A stretch of DNA of 64,000 bases, taken from the NCBI GenBank assembly GCA_030533445.1, contig JARPUW010000261.1, positions 248,001-312,000 on the forward strand, in the 5' to 3' direction. Positions 1 to 12,415 of the stretch are shown piece by piece. The DNA is from Cyprinodon diabolis (Eukaryota; Chordata; Actinopteri; Cyprinodontiformes; Cyprinodontidae). Position 1 is the first letter of the stretch; each line of letters opens with the position of its first letter. The notes under the pieces were generated by a model that did not search any database, was not told the origin of the DNA, and saw nothing but the letters and a program-made list of their open reading frames with translations. A program made the translations under genes and the position numbers.

Positions 1-177
1 AAACATCTGCTCAAATCTACTTTATATTGTTAGTTTTCAGCTCTAGATGATTGCCAGAAAAGATCATGGCTGTATCATTAATGGTTTGTCTGTTATAACT
101 CCAGAGGCCAAAATGGCATTATCTCACTGTGAAATGAGCGTTTTGGCCTCAACTTCTGTTTTGAAGCTTGGAACCAT
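1..177 (+). repeat. Representative satellite monomer with internal landmarks
   Basis: This is the first full copy and a reference for reading the rest. Landmarks in order are: an AT-rich segment ending 'tatattgttag' (about 21-33); 'ctctagatgattgcc' (41-55), which carries stop codons; the 8-bp palindrome cattaatg (76-83); the left dyad arm (104-113); the short palindrome tcactgtga (123-131); the only retained CpG, in gagcg (139-140); the right dyad arm (141-150); and AAGCTT (163-168). The length is divisible by three, so any reading frame repeats from copy to copy, but stop codons interrupt all frames. This copy belongs to the 'gttataact' variant that opens several HOR units. Confidence 0.95.
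104..150. other. 10-bp dyad (inverted repeat) repeated in every monomer
   Basis: The left arm gaggccaaaa (104-113) and right arm ttttggcctc (141-150) are perfect reverse complements separated by 27 bases. One G-T wobble and one G-C pair could extend the stem inward. The spacer contains the small palindrome tcactgtga. The element recurs every 177/178 bp. Variant monomers weaken one arm without compensating change in the other: 'agtggcc' on the left (for example 1344), 'ggcctaaa' on the right (for example 2451), 'ggcaaaaa' on the left in the 25-28 kb block, and 'ttttcgcctc' on the right (46066, 53869). It could form a hairpin or cruciform. A protein-binding role is only inference. Confidence 0.85.
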
Positions 178-1419
178 AAATATCTGCTCATATCTACTTT
201 ATATTGTTAGTTTTCAGCTCTAGGTGATTGCCAGAAAAGATCATGGCTGTATCATTAATGGTTTGTCTGTTACAACTCCAGAGGCCAAAAAGGCATTATC
301 TCACTGTGAAATGAGCGTTTTGGCCTCAACTTCTGATTTGAAGCTTGGAAGCAAAAACTTCTGCTCAAATCTACTTTATATTGTTAGTTTTCAGCTCTAG
401 ATGATTGCCAGAAAAGATCATGGCTGTATCATTAATGGTTTGTCCGTTACAACTCCAGAGGCCAAAATGGCATTATCTCACTGTGAAAAGAGCGTTTTGG
501 CCTCAACTTCTGTTTTGAAGCTTGGAACCAAAAACATCTGCTCAAATCTACTTTATATTGTTAGTTTTCAGCTCTAGATGATTGCTAGAAAAGATCATGG
601 CTGTATCATTAATGGTTTGTCTGTTACAACTCCAGAGGCCAAAATGGCATTATCTCACTGTGAAAAGAGCGTTTTGGCCTCAACCTTCTGATTTGAAGCT
701 TGGAACCAAAAACATCTGCTCAAATCTACTTTATATTGTTAGTTTTAAGCTCTAGATGATTGCCAAAAAAGATTATGGCTGTATCATTAATGGTTTGTCT
801 GTTACAACTCCAGAGGCCAAAATGGCATTATCTCACTGTGAAATGAGCGTTTTGGCCTCAACTTCTGATTTGAAGCTTGGAAGCAAAAACATCTGCTCAA
901 ATCTACTTTATATTGTTAGTTTTCAGCTCTAGATGATTGCCAGAAAAGATCATGGCTGTATCATTAATGGTTTGTCTGTTACAACTCCAGAGGCCAAAAT
1001 GGCATTATCTCACTGTGAAAAGAGCGTTTTGGCCTCAACCTTCTGTTTTGAAGCTTGGAACCAAAAACATCTGCTCAAATCTACTTTATATTGTTAGTTT
1101 TCAGCTCTAGATGATTACCAGAAAAGATCATGGCTGTATCATTAATGGTTTGTCTGTTACAACTCCAGAGGCCAAAATGGCATTATCTCACTGTGAAATG
1201 AGCGTTTTGGCCTCAACTTCTGTTTTGAAGCTTGGAACCATAAACATCTGCTCATATCTACTTTATATTGTTAGTTTTCAGCTCTAGATGATTGCCAGAA
1301 AAGATCATGGCTGTATCATTAATGGTTTGTCTGTTACAACTCCAGTGGCCAAAATGGCATTATCTCACTGTGAAAAGAGCGTTTTGGCCTCAACCTTCTG
1401 ATTTGAAGCTTGGAACCAA

Positions 1420-2482
1420 AAACATCTGCTCAAATCTACTTTATATTGTTAGTTTTCAGCTCTAGATGATTGCCAGAAAAGATCATGGCTGTATCATTAA
1501 TGGTTTGTCTGTTATAACTCCAGAGGCCAAAATGGCATTATCTCACTGTGAAATGAGCGTTTTGGCCTCAACTTCTGTTTTGAAGCTTGGAACCATAAAT
1601 ATCTGCTCATATCTACTTTATATTGTTAGTTTTCAGCTCTAGGTGATTGCCAGAAAAGATCATGGCTGTATCATTAATGGTTTGTCTGTTACAACTCCAG
1701 AGGCCAAAAAGGCATTATCTCACTGTGAAATGAGCGTTTTGGCCTCAACTTCTGATTTGAAGCTTGGAAGCAAAAACTTCTGCTCAAATCTACTTTATAT
1801 TGTTAGTTTTCAGCTCTAGATGATTGCCAGAAAAGATCATGGCTGTATCATTAATGGTTTGTCTGTTAATACTCCAGAGGCCAAAATGGCATTATCTCAC
1901 TGTGAAATGAGCGTTTTGGCCTCAACTTCTGATTTGAAGCTTGGAAGCAAAAACATCTGCTCAAATCTACTTTATATTGTTAGTTTTCAGCTCTAGATGA
2001 TTGCCAGAAAAGATTATGGCTGTATCATTAATGTTTTGTCTGTTACAACTCCAGAGGCCAAAATGGCATTATCTCACTGTGAAATGAGCGTTTTGGCCTC
2101 AACTTCTGATTTGAAGCTTGGAAGCAAAAACTTCTGCTCAAATCTACTTTATATTGTTAGTTTTCAGCTCTAGATGATTGCCAGAAAAGATCATGGCTGT
2201 ATCATTAATGGTTTGTCTGTTACAACTCCAGAGGCCAAAATGGCATTATCTCACTGTGAAATGAGCGTTTTGGCCTCAACTTCTGATTTGAAGCTTGGAA
2301 GCAAAAACATCTGCTCAAATCTACTTTATATTGTTAGTTTTCAGCTCTAGATGATTGCCAGAAAAGATCATGGCTGTATCATTAATGGTTTGTCTGTTAC
2401 AACTCCAGAGGCCAAAATGGCATTATCTCACTGTGAAAAGAGCGTTTTGGCCTAAACCTTCTGATTTGAAGCTTGAAACCAA
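1420..2482 (+). repeat. 6-monomer HOR unit, copy 1 (1,063 bp)
   Basis: Six monomers in order carry gttataact; aggtg with ggccaaaaagg; gttaatact (1868); gattat with aatgttttg; an 'aaacttctg' start; and gaaaagag with ggcctaaacc (2451) ending in gcttgaaacc. The length is 5 x 177 + 178. The next unit begins at 2483 with the same variant order. Related 6-monomer units lie at 11,353, 12,416 and 16,671. Confidence 0.88.
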
Positions 2483-3545
2483 AAACATCTGCTCAAATCT
2501 ACTTTATATTGTTAGTTTTCAGCTCTAGATGATTGCCAGAAAAGATCATGGCTGTATCATTAATGGTTTGTCTGTTATAACTCCAGAGGCCAAAATGGCA
2601 TTATCTCACTGTGAAATGAGCGTTTTGGCCTCAACTTCTGTTTTGAAGCTTGGAACCATAAATATCTGCTCATATCTACTTTATATTGTTAGTTTTCAGC
2701 TCTAGGTGATTGCCAGAAAAGATCATGGCTGTATCATTAATGGTTTGTCTGTTACAACTCCAGAGGCCAAAAAGGCATTATCTCACTGTGAAATGAGCGT
2801 TTTGGCCTCAACTTCTGATTTGAAGCTTGGAAGCAAAAACTTCTGCTCAAATCTACTTTATATTGTTAGTTTTCAGCTCTAGATGATTGCCAGAAAAGAT
2901 CATGGCTGTATCATTAATGGTTTGTCTGTTACAACTCCAGAGGCCAAAATGGCATTATCTCACTGTGAAATGAGCGTTTTGGCCTCAACTTCTGATTTGA
3001 AGCTTGGAAGCAAAAACATCTGCTCAAATCTACTTTATATTGTTAGTTTTCAGCTCTAGATGATTGCCAGAAAAGATTATGGCTGTATCATTAATGTTTT
3101 GTCTGTTACAACTCCAGAGGCCAAAATGGCATTATCTCACTGTGAAATGAGCGTTTTGGCCTCAACTTCTGATTTGAAGCTTGGAAGCAAAAACTTCTGC
3201 TCAAATCTACTTTATATTGTTAGTTTTCAGCTCTAGATGATTGCCAGAAAAGATCATGGCTGTATCATTAATGGTTTGTCTGTTACAACTCCAGAGGCCA
3301 AAATGGCATTATCTCACTGTGAAATGAGCGTTTTGGCCTCAACTTCTGATTTGAAGCTTGGAAGCAAAAACATCTGCTCAAATCTACTTTATATTGTTAG
3401 TTTTCAGCTCTAGATGATTGCCAGAAAAGATCATGGCTGTATCATTAATGGTTTGTCTGTTACAACTCCAGAGGCCAAAATGGCATTATCTCACTGTGAA
3501 AAGAGCGTTTTGGCCTAAACCTTCTGATTTGAAGCTTGAAACCAA
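2483..3545 (+). repeat. 6-monomer HOR unit, copy 2 (1,063 bp)
   Basis: This is a tandem copy of the preceding unit with the same order of six variants. The main difference I see is in the third monomer, where 'gttaatact' is replaced by the common 'gttacaact' near 2930. The unit closes with ggcctaaacc and gcttgaaacc at about 3515-3545. At 3546 the order changes to a different variant set (aatggtatt). Confidence 0.88.
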
Positions 3546-4052
3546 AAACATCTGCTCAAATCTACTTTATATTGTTAGTTTTCAGCTCTAGATGATTGCC
3601 AGAAAAGATCATGGCTGTATCATTAATGGTTTGTCTGTTACAACTCCAGAGGCCAAAATGGTATTATCTCACTGTGAAATGAGCGTTTTGGCCTCAACTT
3701 CTGTTTTGAAGCTTGGAACCAAAAACATCTGCTCAAATCTACTTTATATTGTTAGTTTTCAGCTCTAGGTGATTGCCAGAAAAGATCATGGCTGTATCAT
3801 TAATGGTTTGTCCGTTACAACTCCAGAGGCCAAAATGGCATTATCTCACTGTGAAAAGAGCGTTTTGGCCTCAACTTCTGTTTTGAAGCTTGGAACCAAA
3901 AACATCTGCTCAAATCTACTTTATATTGTTAGTTTTCAGCTCTAGATGATTGCTAGAAAAGATCATGGCTGTATCATTAATGGTTTGTCTGTTACAACTC
4001 CAGAGGCCAAAATGGCATTATCTCACTGTGAAAAGAGCGTTTTGGCCTCAAC
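3546..4052 (+). repeat. Connecting monomers (aatggtatt, aggtg/tccgtt, gctag variants)
   Basis: About three monomers link the 6-monomer units to the large 22-monomer duplication. In order they carry aatggtatt; aggtg with tccgtt and gaaaagag; and gctagaaaag (3952) with ccttctg. The same series recurs at 19,153 (offset 15,607) and, in related form, at 23,763, so it is a reused module. Confidence 0.8.
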
Positions 4053-7000
4053 CTTCTGATTTGAAGCTTGGAACCAAAAACATCTGCTCAAATCTACTTT
4101 ATATTGTTAGTTTTAAGCTCTAGATGATTGCCAAAAAAGATTATGGCTGTATCATTAATGGTTTGTCTGTTACAACTCCAGAGGCCAAAATGGCATTATC
4201 TCACTGTGAAATGAGCGTTTTGGCCTCAACTTCTGATTTGAAGCTTGGAAGCAAAAACATCTGCTCAAATCTACTTTATATTGTTAGTTTTCAGCTCTAG
4301 ATGATTGCCAGAAAAGATCATGGCTGTATCATTAATGGTTTGTCTGTTACAACTCCAGTGGCCAAAATGGCATTATCTCACTGTGAAAAGAGCGTTTTGG
4401 CCTCAACCTTCTGATTTGAAGCTTGGAACCAAAAACATCTGCTCAAATCTACTTTATATTGTTAGTTTTCAGCTCTAGATGATTGCCAGAAAAGATCATG
4501 GCTGTATCATTAATGGTTTGTCTGTTATAACTCCAGAGGCCAAAATGGCATTATCTCACTGTGAAATGAGCGTTTTGGCCTCAACTTCTGTTTTGAAGCT
4601 TGGAACCATAAATATCTGCTCATATCTACTTTATATTGTTAGTTTTCAGCTCTAGATGATTGCTAGAAAAGATCATGACTGTATCATTAATGGTTTGTCT
4701 GTTACAACTCCAGAGGCCAAAATGGCATTATCTCACTGTGAAAAGAGCGTTTTGGCCTCAACCTTCTGATTTGAAGCTTGGAACCAAAAACATCTGCTCA
4801 AATCTACTTTATATTGTTAGTTTTAAGCTCTAGATGATTGCCAAAAAAGATTATGGCTGTATCATTAATGGTTTGTCTGTTACAACTCCAGAGGCCAAAA
4901 TGGCATTATCTCACTGTGAAAAGAGCGTTTTGGCCTCAACCTTCTGATTTGAAGCTTGGAACCAAAAACATCTGCTCAAATCTACTTTATATTGTTAGTT
5001 TTAAGCTCTAGATGATTGCCAAAAAAGATTATGGCTGTATCATTAATGGTTTGTCTGTTACAACTCCAGAGGCCAAAATGGCATTATCTCACTGTGAAAT
5101 GAGCGTTTTGGCCTCAACTTCTGATTTGAAGCTTGGAAGCAAAAACATCTGCTCAAATCTACTTTATATTGTTAGTTTTCAGCTCTAGATGATTGCCAGA
5201 AAAGATCATGGCTGTATCATTAATGGTTTGTCTGTTACAACTCCAGAGGCCAAAATGGCATTATCTCACTGTGAAAAGAGCGTTTTGGCCTCAACCTTCT
5301 GTTTTGAAGCTTGGAACCAAAAACATCTGCTGAAATCTACTTTATATTGTTAGTTTTCAGCTCTAGATGATTGCCAGAAAAGATCATGGCTGTATCATTA
5401 ATGGTTTGTCTGTTACAACTCCAGAGGCCAAAATGGTATTATCTCACTGTGAAATGAGCGTTTTGGCCTCAACTTCTGTTTTGAAGCTTGGAACCAAAAA
5501 CATCTGCTCAAATCTACTTTATATTGTTAGTTTTCAGCTCTAGATGATTGCCAGAAAAGATCATGGCTGTATCATTAATGGTTTGTCCGTTACAACTCCA
5601 GAGGCCAAAATGGCATTATCTCACTGTGAAAAGAGCGTTTTGGCCTCAACTTCTGTTTTGAAGCTTGGAACCAAAAACATCTGCTCAAATCTACTTTATA
5701 TTGTTAGTTTTCAGCTCTAGATGATTGCTAGAAAAGATCATGGCTGTATCATTAATGGTTTGTCTGTTACAACTCATGAGGCCAAAATGGCATTATCTCA
5801 CTGTGAAAAGAGCGTTTTGGCCTCAACCTTCTGATTTGAAGCTTGGAACCAAAAACATCTGCTCAAATCTACTTTATATTGTTAGTTTTAAGCTCTAGAT
5901 GATTGCCAAAAAAGATTATGGCTGTATCATTAATGGTTTGTCTGTTACAACTCCAGAGGCCAAAATGGCATTATCTCACTGTGAAATGAGCGTTTTGGCC
6001 TCAACTTCTGATTTGAAGCTTGGAAGCAAAAACATCTGCTCAAATCTACTTTATATTGTTAGTTTTCAGCTCTAGATGATTGCCAGAAAAGATCATGGCT
6101 GTATCATTAATGGTTTGTCTGTTACAACTCCAGAGGCCAAAATGGCATTATCTCAATGTGAAAAGAGCGTTTTGGCCTCAACCTTCTGTTTTGAAGCTTA
6201 GAACCAAAAACATCTGCTCAAATCTACTTTATATTGTTAGTTTTCAGCTCTAGATGATTGCCAGAAAAGATCATGGCTGTATCATTAATGGTTTGTCTGT
6301 TACAACTCCAGAGGCCAAAATGGTATTATCTCACTGTGAAATGAGCGTTTTGGCCTCAACTTCTGTTTTGAAGCTTGGAACCAAAAACATCTGCTCAAAT
6401 CTACTTTATATTGTTAGTTTTCAGCTCTAGATGATTGCCAGAAAAGATCATGGCTGTATCATTAATGGTTTGTCCGTTACAACTCCAGAGGCCAAAATGG
6501 CATTATCTCACTGTGAAAAGAGCGTTTTGGCCTCAACTTCTGTTTTGAAGCTTGGAACCAAAAACATCTGCTCAAATCTACTTTATATTGTTAGTTTTCA
6601 GCTCTAGATGATTGCTAGAAAAGATCATGGCTGTATCATTAATGGTTTGTCTGTTACAACTCCAGAGGCCAAAATGGCATTATCTCACTGTGAAAAGAGC
6701 GTTTTGGCCTCAACCTTCTGATTTGAAGCTTGGAACCAAAAACATCTGCTCAAATCTACTTTATATTGTTAGTTTTAAGCTCTAGATGATTGCCAAAAAA
6801 GATTATGGCTGTATCATTAATGGTTTGTCTGTTACAACTCCAGAGGCCAAAATGGCATTATCTCACTGTGAAATGAGCGTTTTGGCCTCAACTTCTGATT
6901 TGAAGCTTGGAAGCAAAAACATCTGCTCAAATCTACTTTATATTGTTAGTTTTCAGCTCTAGATGATTGCCAGAAAAGATCATGGCTGTATCATTAATGG

Positions 7001-7955
7001 TTTGTCTGTTACAACTCCAGAGGCCAAAATGGCATTATCTCACTGTGAAAAGAGCGTTTTGGCCTCAACCTTCTGTTTTGAAGCTTGGAACCAAAAACAT
7101 CTGCTCAAATCTACTTTATATTGTTAGTTTTCAGCTCTAGATGATTGCCAGAAAAGATCATGGCTGTATCATTAATGGTTTGTCTGTTACAACTCCAGAG
7201 GCCAAAATGGCATTATCTCACTGTGAAATGAGCGTTTTGGCCTCAACTTCTGTTTTGAAGCTTGGAACCATAAACATCTGCTCATATCTACTTTATATTG
7301 TTAGTTTTCAGCTCTAGATGATTGCCAGAAAAGATCATGGCTGTATCATTAATGGTTTGTCTGTTACAACTCCAGTGGCCAAAATGGCATTATCTCACTG
7401 TGAAAAGAGCGTTTTGGCCTCAACCTTCTGATTTGAAGCTTGGAACCAAAAACATCTGCTCAAATCTACTTTATATTGTTAGTTTTCAGCTCTAGATGAT
7501 TGCCAGAAAAGATCATGGCTGTATCATTAATGGTTTGTCTGTTATAACTCCAGAGGCCAAAATGGCATTATCTCACTGTGAAATGAGCGTTTTGGCCTCA
7601 ACTTCTGTTTTGAAGCTTGGAACCATAAATATCTGCTCATATCTACTTTATATTGTTAGTTTTCAGCTCTAGGTGATTGCCAGAAAAGATCATGGCTGTA
7701 TCATTAATGGTTTGTCTGTTACAACTCCAGAGGCCAAAAAGGCATTATCTCACTGTGAAATGAGCGTTTTGGCCTCAACTTCTGATTTGAAGCTTGGAAG
7801 CAAAAACTTCTGCTCAAATCTACTTTATATTGTTAGTTTTCAGCTCTAGATGATTGCCAGAAAAGATCATGGCTGTATCATTAATGGTTTGTCTGTTAAT
7901 ACTCCAGAGGCCAAAATGGCATTATCTCACTGTGAAATGAGCGTTTTGGCCTCAA
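4053..7955 (+). repeat. 22-monomer HOR, tandem copy 1 (3,903 bp)
   Basis: Private marks in this segment recur exactly 3,903 bp later: 'gatcatgact' at 4671 (catgact 4674 to 8577), 'tgctgaaatc' at 5328 to 9231, 'aactcatgag' at 5771 to 9674, and 'tctcaatgtg' at 6151 to 10054. 'gaagcttaga' near 6194 also recurs. The length equals 22 monomers (22 x 177 + 9). I saw no difference between the two copies at any site compared. Matching starts at 4053: base 4052 (C) does not match base 7955 (A). Confidence 0.93.
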
Positions 7956-10900
7956 CTTCTGATTTGAAGCTTGGAACCAAAAACATCTGCTCAAATCTAC
8001 TTTATATTGTTAGTTTTAAGCTCTAGATGATTGCCAAAAAAGATTATGGCTGTATCATTAATGGTTTGTCTGTTACAACTCCAGAGGCCAAAATGGCATT
8101 ATCTCACTGTGAAATGAGCGTTTTGGCCTCAACTTCTGATTTGAAGCTTGGAAGCAAAAACATCTGCTCAAATCTACTTTATATTGTTAGTTTTCAGCTC
8201 TAGATGATTGCCAGAAAAGATCATGGCTGTATCATTAATGGTTTGTCTGTTACAACTCCAGTGGCCAAAATGGCATTATCTCACTGTGAAAAGAGCGTTT
8301 TGGCCTCAACCTTCTGATTTGAAGCTTGGAACCAAAAACATCTGCTCAAATCTACTTTATATTGTTAGTTTTCAGCTCTAGATGATTGCCAGAAAAGATC
8401 ATGGCTGTATCATTAATGGTTTGTCTGTTATAACTCCAGAGGCCAAAATGGCATTATCTCACTGTGAAATGAGCGTTTTGGCCTCAACTTCTGTTTTGAA
8501 GCTTGGAACCATAAATATCTGCTCATATCTACTTTATATTGTTAGTTTTCAGCTCTAGATGATTGCTAGAAAAGATCATGACTGTATCATTAATGGTTTG
8601 TCTGTTACAACTCCAGAGGCCAAAATGGCATTATCTCACTGTGAAAAGAGCGTTTTGGCCTCAACCTTCTGATTTGAAGCTTGGAACCAAAAACATCTGC
8701 TCAAATCTACTTTATATTGTTAGTTTTAAGCTCTAGATGATTGCCAAAAAAGATTATGGCTGTATCATTAATGGTTTGTCTGTTACAACTCCAGAGGCCA
8801 AAATGGCATTATCTCACTGTGAAAAGAGCGTTTTGGCCTCAACCTTCTGATTTGAAGCTTGGAACCAAAAACATCTGCTCAAATCTACTTTATATTGTTA
8901 GTTTTAAGCTCTAGATGATTGCCAAAAAAGATTATGGCTGTATCATTAATGGTTTGTCTGTTACAACTCCAGAGGCCAAAATGGCATTATCTCACTGTGA
9001 AATGAGCGTTTTGGCCTCAACTTCTGATTTGAAGCTTGGAAGCAAAAACATCTGCTCAAATCTACTTTATATTGTTAGTTTTCAGCTCTAGATGATTGCC
9101 AGAAAAGATCATGGCTGTATCATTAATGGTTTGTCTGTTACAACTCCAGAGGCCAAAATGGCATTATCTCACTGTGAAAAGAGCGTTTTGGCCTCAACCT
9201 TCTGTTTTGAAGCTTGGAACCAAAAACATCTGCTGAAATCTACTTTATATTGTTAGTTTTCAGCTCTAGATGATTGCCAGAAAAGATCATGGCTGTATCA
9301 TTAATGGTTTGTCTGTTACAACTCCAGAGGCCAAAATGGTATTATCTCACTGTGAAATGAGCGTTTTGGCCTCAACTTCTGTTTTGAAGCTTGGAACCAA
9401 AAACATCTGCTCAAATCTACTTTATATTGTTAGTTTTCAGCTCTAGATGATTGCCAGAAAAGATCATGGCTGTATCATTAATGGTTTGTCCGTTACAACT
9501 CCAGAGGCCAAAATGGCATTATCTCACTGTGAAAAGAGCGTTTTGGCCTCAACTTCTGTTTTGAAGCTTGGAACCAAAAACATCTGCTCAAATCTACTTT
9601 ATATTGTTAGTTTTCAGCTCTAGATGATTGCTAGAAAAGATCATGGCTGTATCATTAATGGTTTGTCTGTTACAACTCATGAGGCCAAAATGGCATTATC
9701 TCACTGTGAAAAGAGCGTTTTGGCCTCAACCTTCTGATTTGAAGCTTGGAACCAAAAACATCTGCTCAAATCTACTTTATATTGTTAGTTTTAAGCTCTA
9801 GATGATTGCCAAAAAAGATTATGGCTGTATCATTAATGGTTTGTCTGTTACAACTCCAGAGGCCAAAATGGCATTATCTCACTGTGAAATGAGCGTTTTG
9901 GCCTCAACTTCTGATTTGAAGCTTGGAAGCAAAAACATCTGCTCAAATCTACTTTATATTGTTAGTTTTCAGCTCTAGATGATTGCCAGAAAAGATCATG
10001 GCTGTATCATTAATGGTTTGTCTGTTACAACTCCAGAGGCCAAAATGGCATTATCTCAATGTGAAAAGAGCGTTTTGGCCTCAACCTTCTGTTTTGAAGC
10101 TTAGAACCAAAAACATCTGCTCAAATCTACTTTATATTGTTAGTTTTCAGCTCTAGATGATTGCCAGAAAAGATCATGGCTGTATCATTAATGGTTTGTC
10201 TGTTACAACTCCAGAGGCCAAAATGGTATTATCTCACTGTGAAATGAGCGTTTTGGCCTCAACTTCTGTTTTGAAGCTTGGAACCAAAAACATCTGCTCA
10301 AATCTACTTTATATTGTTAGTTTTCAGCTCTAGATGATTGCCAGAAAAGATCATGGCTGTATCATTAATGGTTTGTCCGTTACAACTCCAGAGGCCAAAA
10401 TGGCATTATCTCACTGTGAAAAGAGCGTTTTGGCCTCAACTTCTGTTTTGAAGCTTGGAACCAAAAACATCTGCTCAAATCTACTTTATATTGTTAGTTT
10501 TCAGCTCTAGATGATTGCTAGAAAAGATCATGGCTGTATCATTAATGGTTTGTCTGTTACAACTCCAGAGGCCAAAATGGCATTATCTCACTGTGAAAAG
10601 AGCGTTTTGGCCTCAACCTTCTGATTTGAAGCTTGGAACCAAAAACATCTGCTCAAATCTACTTTATATTGTTAGTTTTAAGCTCTAGATGATTGCCAAA
10701 AAAGATTATGGCTGTATCATTAATGGTTTGTCTGTTACAACTCCAGAGGCCAAAATGGCATTATCTCACTGTGAAATGAGCGTTTTGGCCTCAACTTCTG
10801 ATTTGAAGCTTGGAAGCAAAAACATCTGCTCAAATCTACTTTATATTGTTAGTTTTCAGCTCTAGATGATTGCCAGAAAAGATCATGGCTGTATCATTAA

Positions 10901-11858
10901 TGGTTTGTCTGTTACAACTCCAGAGGCCAAAATGGCATTATCTCACTGTGAAAAGAGCGTTTTGGCCTCAACCTTCTGTTTTGAAGCTTGGAACCAAAAA
11001 CATCTGCTCAAATCTACTTTATATTGTTAGTTTTCAGCTCTAGATGATTGCCAGAAAAGATCATGGCTGTATCATTAATGGTTTGTCTGTTACAACTCCA
11101 GAGGCCAAAATGGCATTATCTCACTGTGAAATGAGCGTTTTGGCCTCAACTTCTGTTTTGAAGCTTGGAACCATAAACATCTGCTCATATCTACTTTATA
11201 TTGTTAGTTTTCAGCTCTAGATGATTGCCAGAAAAGATCATGGCTGTATCATTAATGGTTTGTCTGTTACAACTCCAGTGGCCAAAATGGCATTATCTCA
11301 CTGTGAAAAGAGCGTTTTGGCCTCAACCTTCTGATTTGAAGCTTGGAACCAAAAACATCTGCTCAAATCTACTTTATATTGTTAGTTTTCAGCTCTAGAT
11401 GATTGCCAGAAAAGATCATGGCTGTATCATTAATGGTTTGTCTGTTATAACTCCAGAGGCCAAAATGGCATTATCTCACTGTGAAATGAGCGTTTTGGCC
11501 TCAACTTCTGTTTTGAAGCTTGGAACCATAAATATCTGCTCATATCTACTTTATATTGTTAGTTTTCAGCTCTAGGTGATTGCCAGAAAAGATCATGGCT
11601 GTATCATTAATGGTTTGTCTGTTACAACTCCAGAGGCCAAAAAGGCATTATCTCACTGTGAAATGAGCGTTTTGGCCTCAACTTCTGATTTGAAGCTTGG
11701 AAGCAAAAACTTCTGCTCAAATCTACTTTATATTGTTAGTTTTCAGCTCTAGATGATTGCCAGAAAAGATCATGGCTGTATCATTAATGGTTTGTCTGTT
11801 AATACTCCAGAGGCCAAAATGGCATTATCTCACTGTGAAATGAGCGTTTTGGCCTCAA
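7956..11858 (+). repeat. 22-monomer HOR, tandem copy 2 (3,903 bp)
   Basis: This is the second copy of the 4,053-7,955 unit, in direct tandem. All the odd bases of copy 1 are present at +3,903. The match continues to 11,879 and ends where copy 1 reads ggaacc (base 7977) and copy 2 reads ggaagc (base 11880). The shared 21 bases at 7,956-7,976 therefore bracket the crossover that made the duplication. Confidence 0.93.
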
Positions 11859-12415
11859 CTTCTGATTTGAAGCTTGGAAGCAAAAACATCTGCTCAAATC
11901 TACTTTATATTGTTAGTTTTCAGCTCTAGATGATTGCCAGAAAAGATTATGGCTGTATCATTAATGTTTTGTCTGTTACAACTCCAGAGGCCAAAATGGC
12001 ATTATCTCACTGTGAAATGAGCGTTTTGGCCTCAACTTCTGATTTGAAGCTTGGAAGCAAAAACTTCTGCTCAAATCTACTTTATATTGTTAGTTTTCAG
12101 CTCTAGATGATTGCCAGAAAAGATCATGGCTGTATCATTAATGGTTTGTCTGTTACAACTCCAGAGGCCAAAATGGCATTATCTCACTGTGAAATGAGCG
12201 TTTTGGCCTCAACTTCTGATTTGAAGCTTGGAAGCAAAAACATCTGCTCAAATCTACTTTATATTGTTAGTTTTCAGCTCTAGATGATTGCCAGAAAAGA
12301 TCATGGCTGTATCATTAATGGTTTGTCTGTTACAACTCCAGAGGCCAAAATGGCATTATCTCACTGTGAAAAGAGCGTTTTGGCCTAAACCTTCTGATTT
12401 GAAGCTTGAAACCAA
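11353..12415 (+). repeat. 6-monomer HOR unit (1,063 bp)
   Basis: This unit has the same six-variant order as 1420-2482, including gttaatact at 11801, aatgttttg at about 11965 and ggcctaaacc at about 12385. It overlaps the end of the second 3,903-bp copy, so that large unit contains the start of the 6-monomer order. The next unit follows at 12,416. Confidence 0.85.

Larger units (their letters stand above)
1..1419 (+). repeat. 8-monomer HOR unit (1,419 bp)
   Basis: Eight distinct monomer variants run from 1 to 1419 (8 x 177 plus three 178-bp copies). The ninth monomer, at 1420, returns to the variant seen at 1 ('gttataact', then 'ctctaggtg'). Ordered diagnostic marks are gttataact, aggtg with ggccaaaaagg, tccgtt, gctagaaaag, gttttaagc with gccaaaaaagattat, ccttctgtttt, gattaccag (about 1113) and ccagtggcc (1344). 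The part from 451 onward recurs at 15,702 with offset 15,251. Confidence 0.85.

Noticed and set aside
76..131. Small palindromes cattaatg and tcactgtga as operator sites
   Set aside because: They are short and part of the satellite consensus, with no promoter or gene nearby. They are noted only as components of the monomer.
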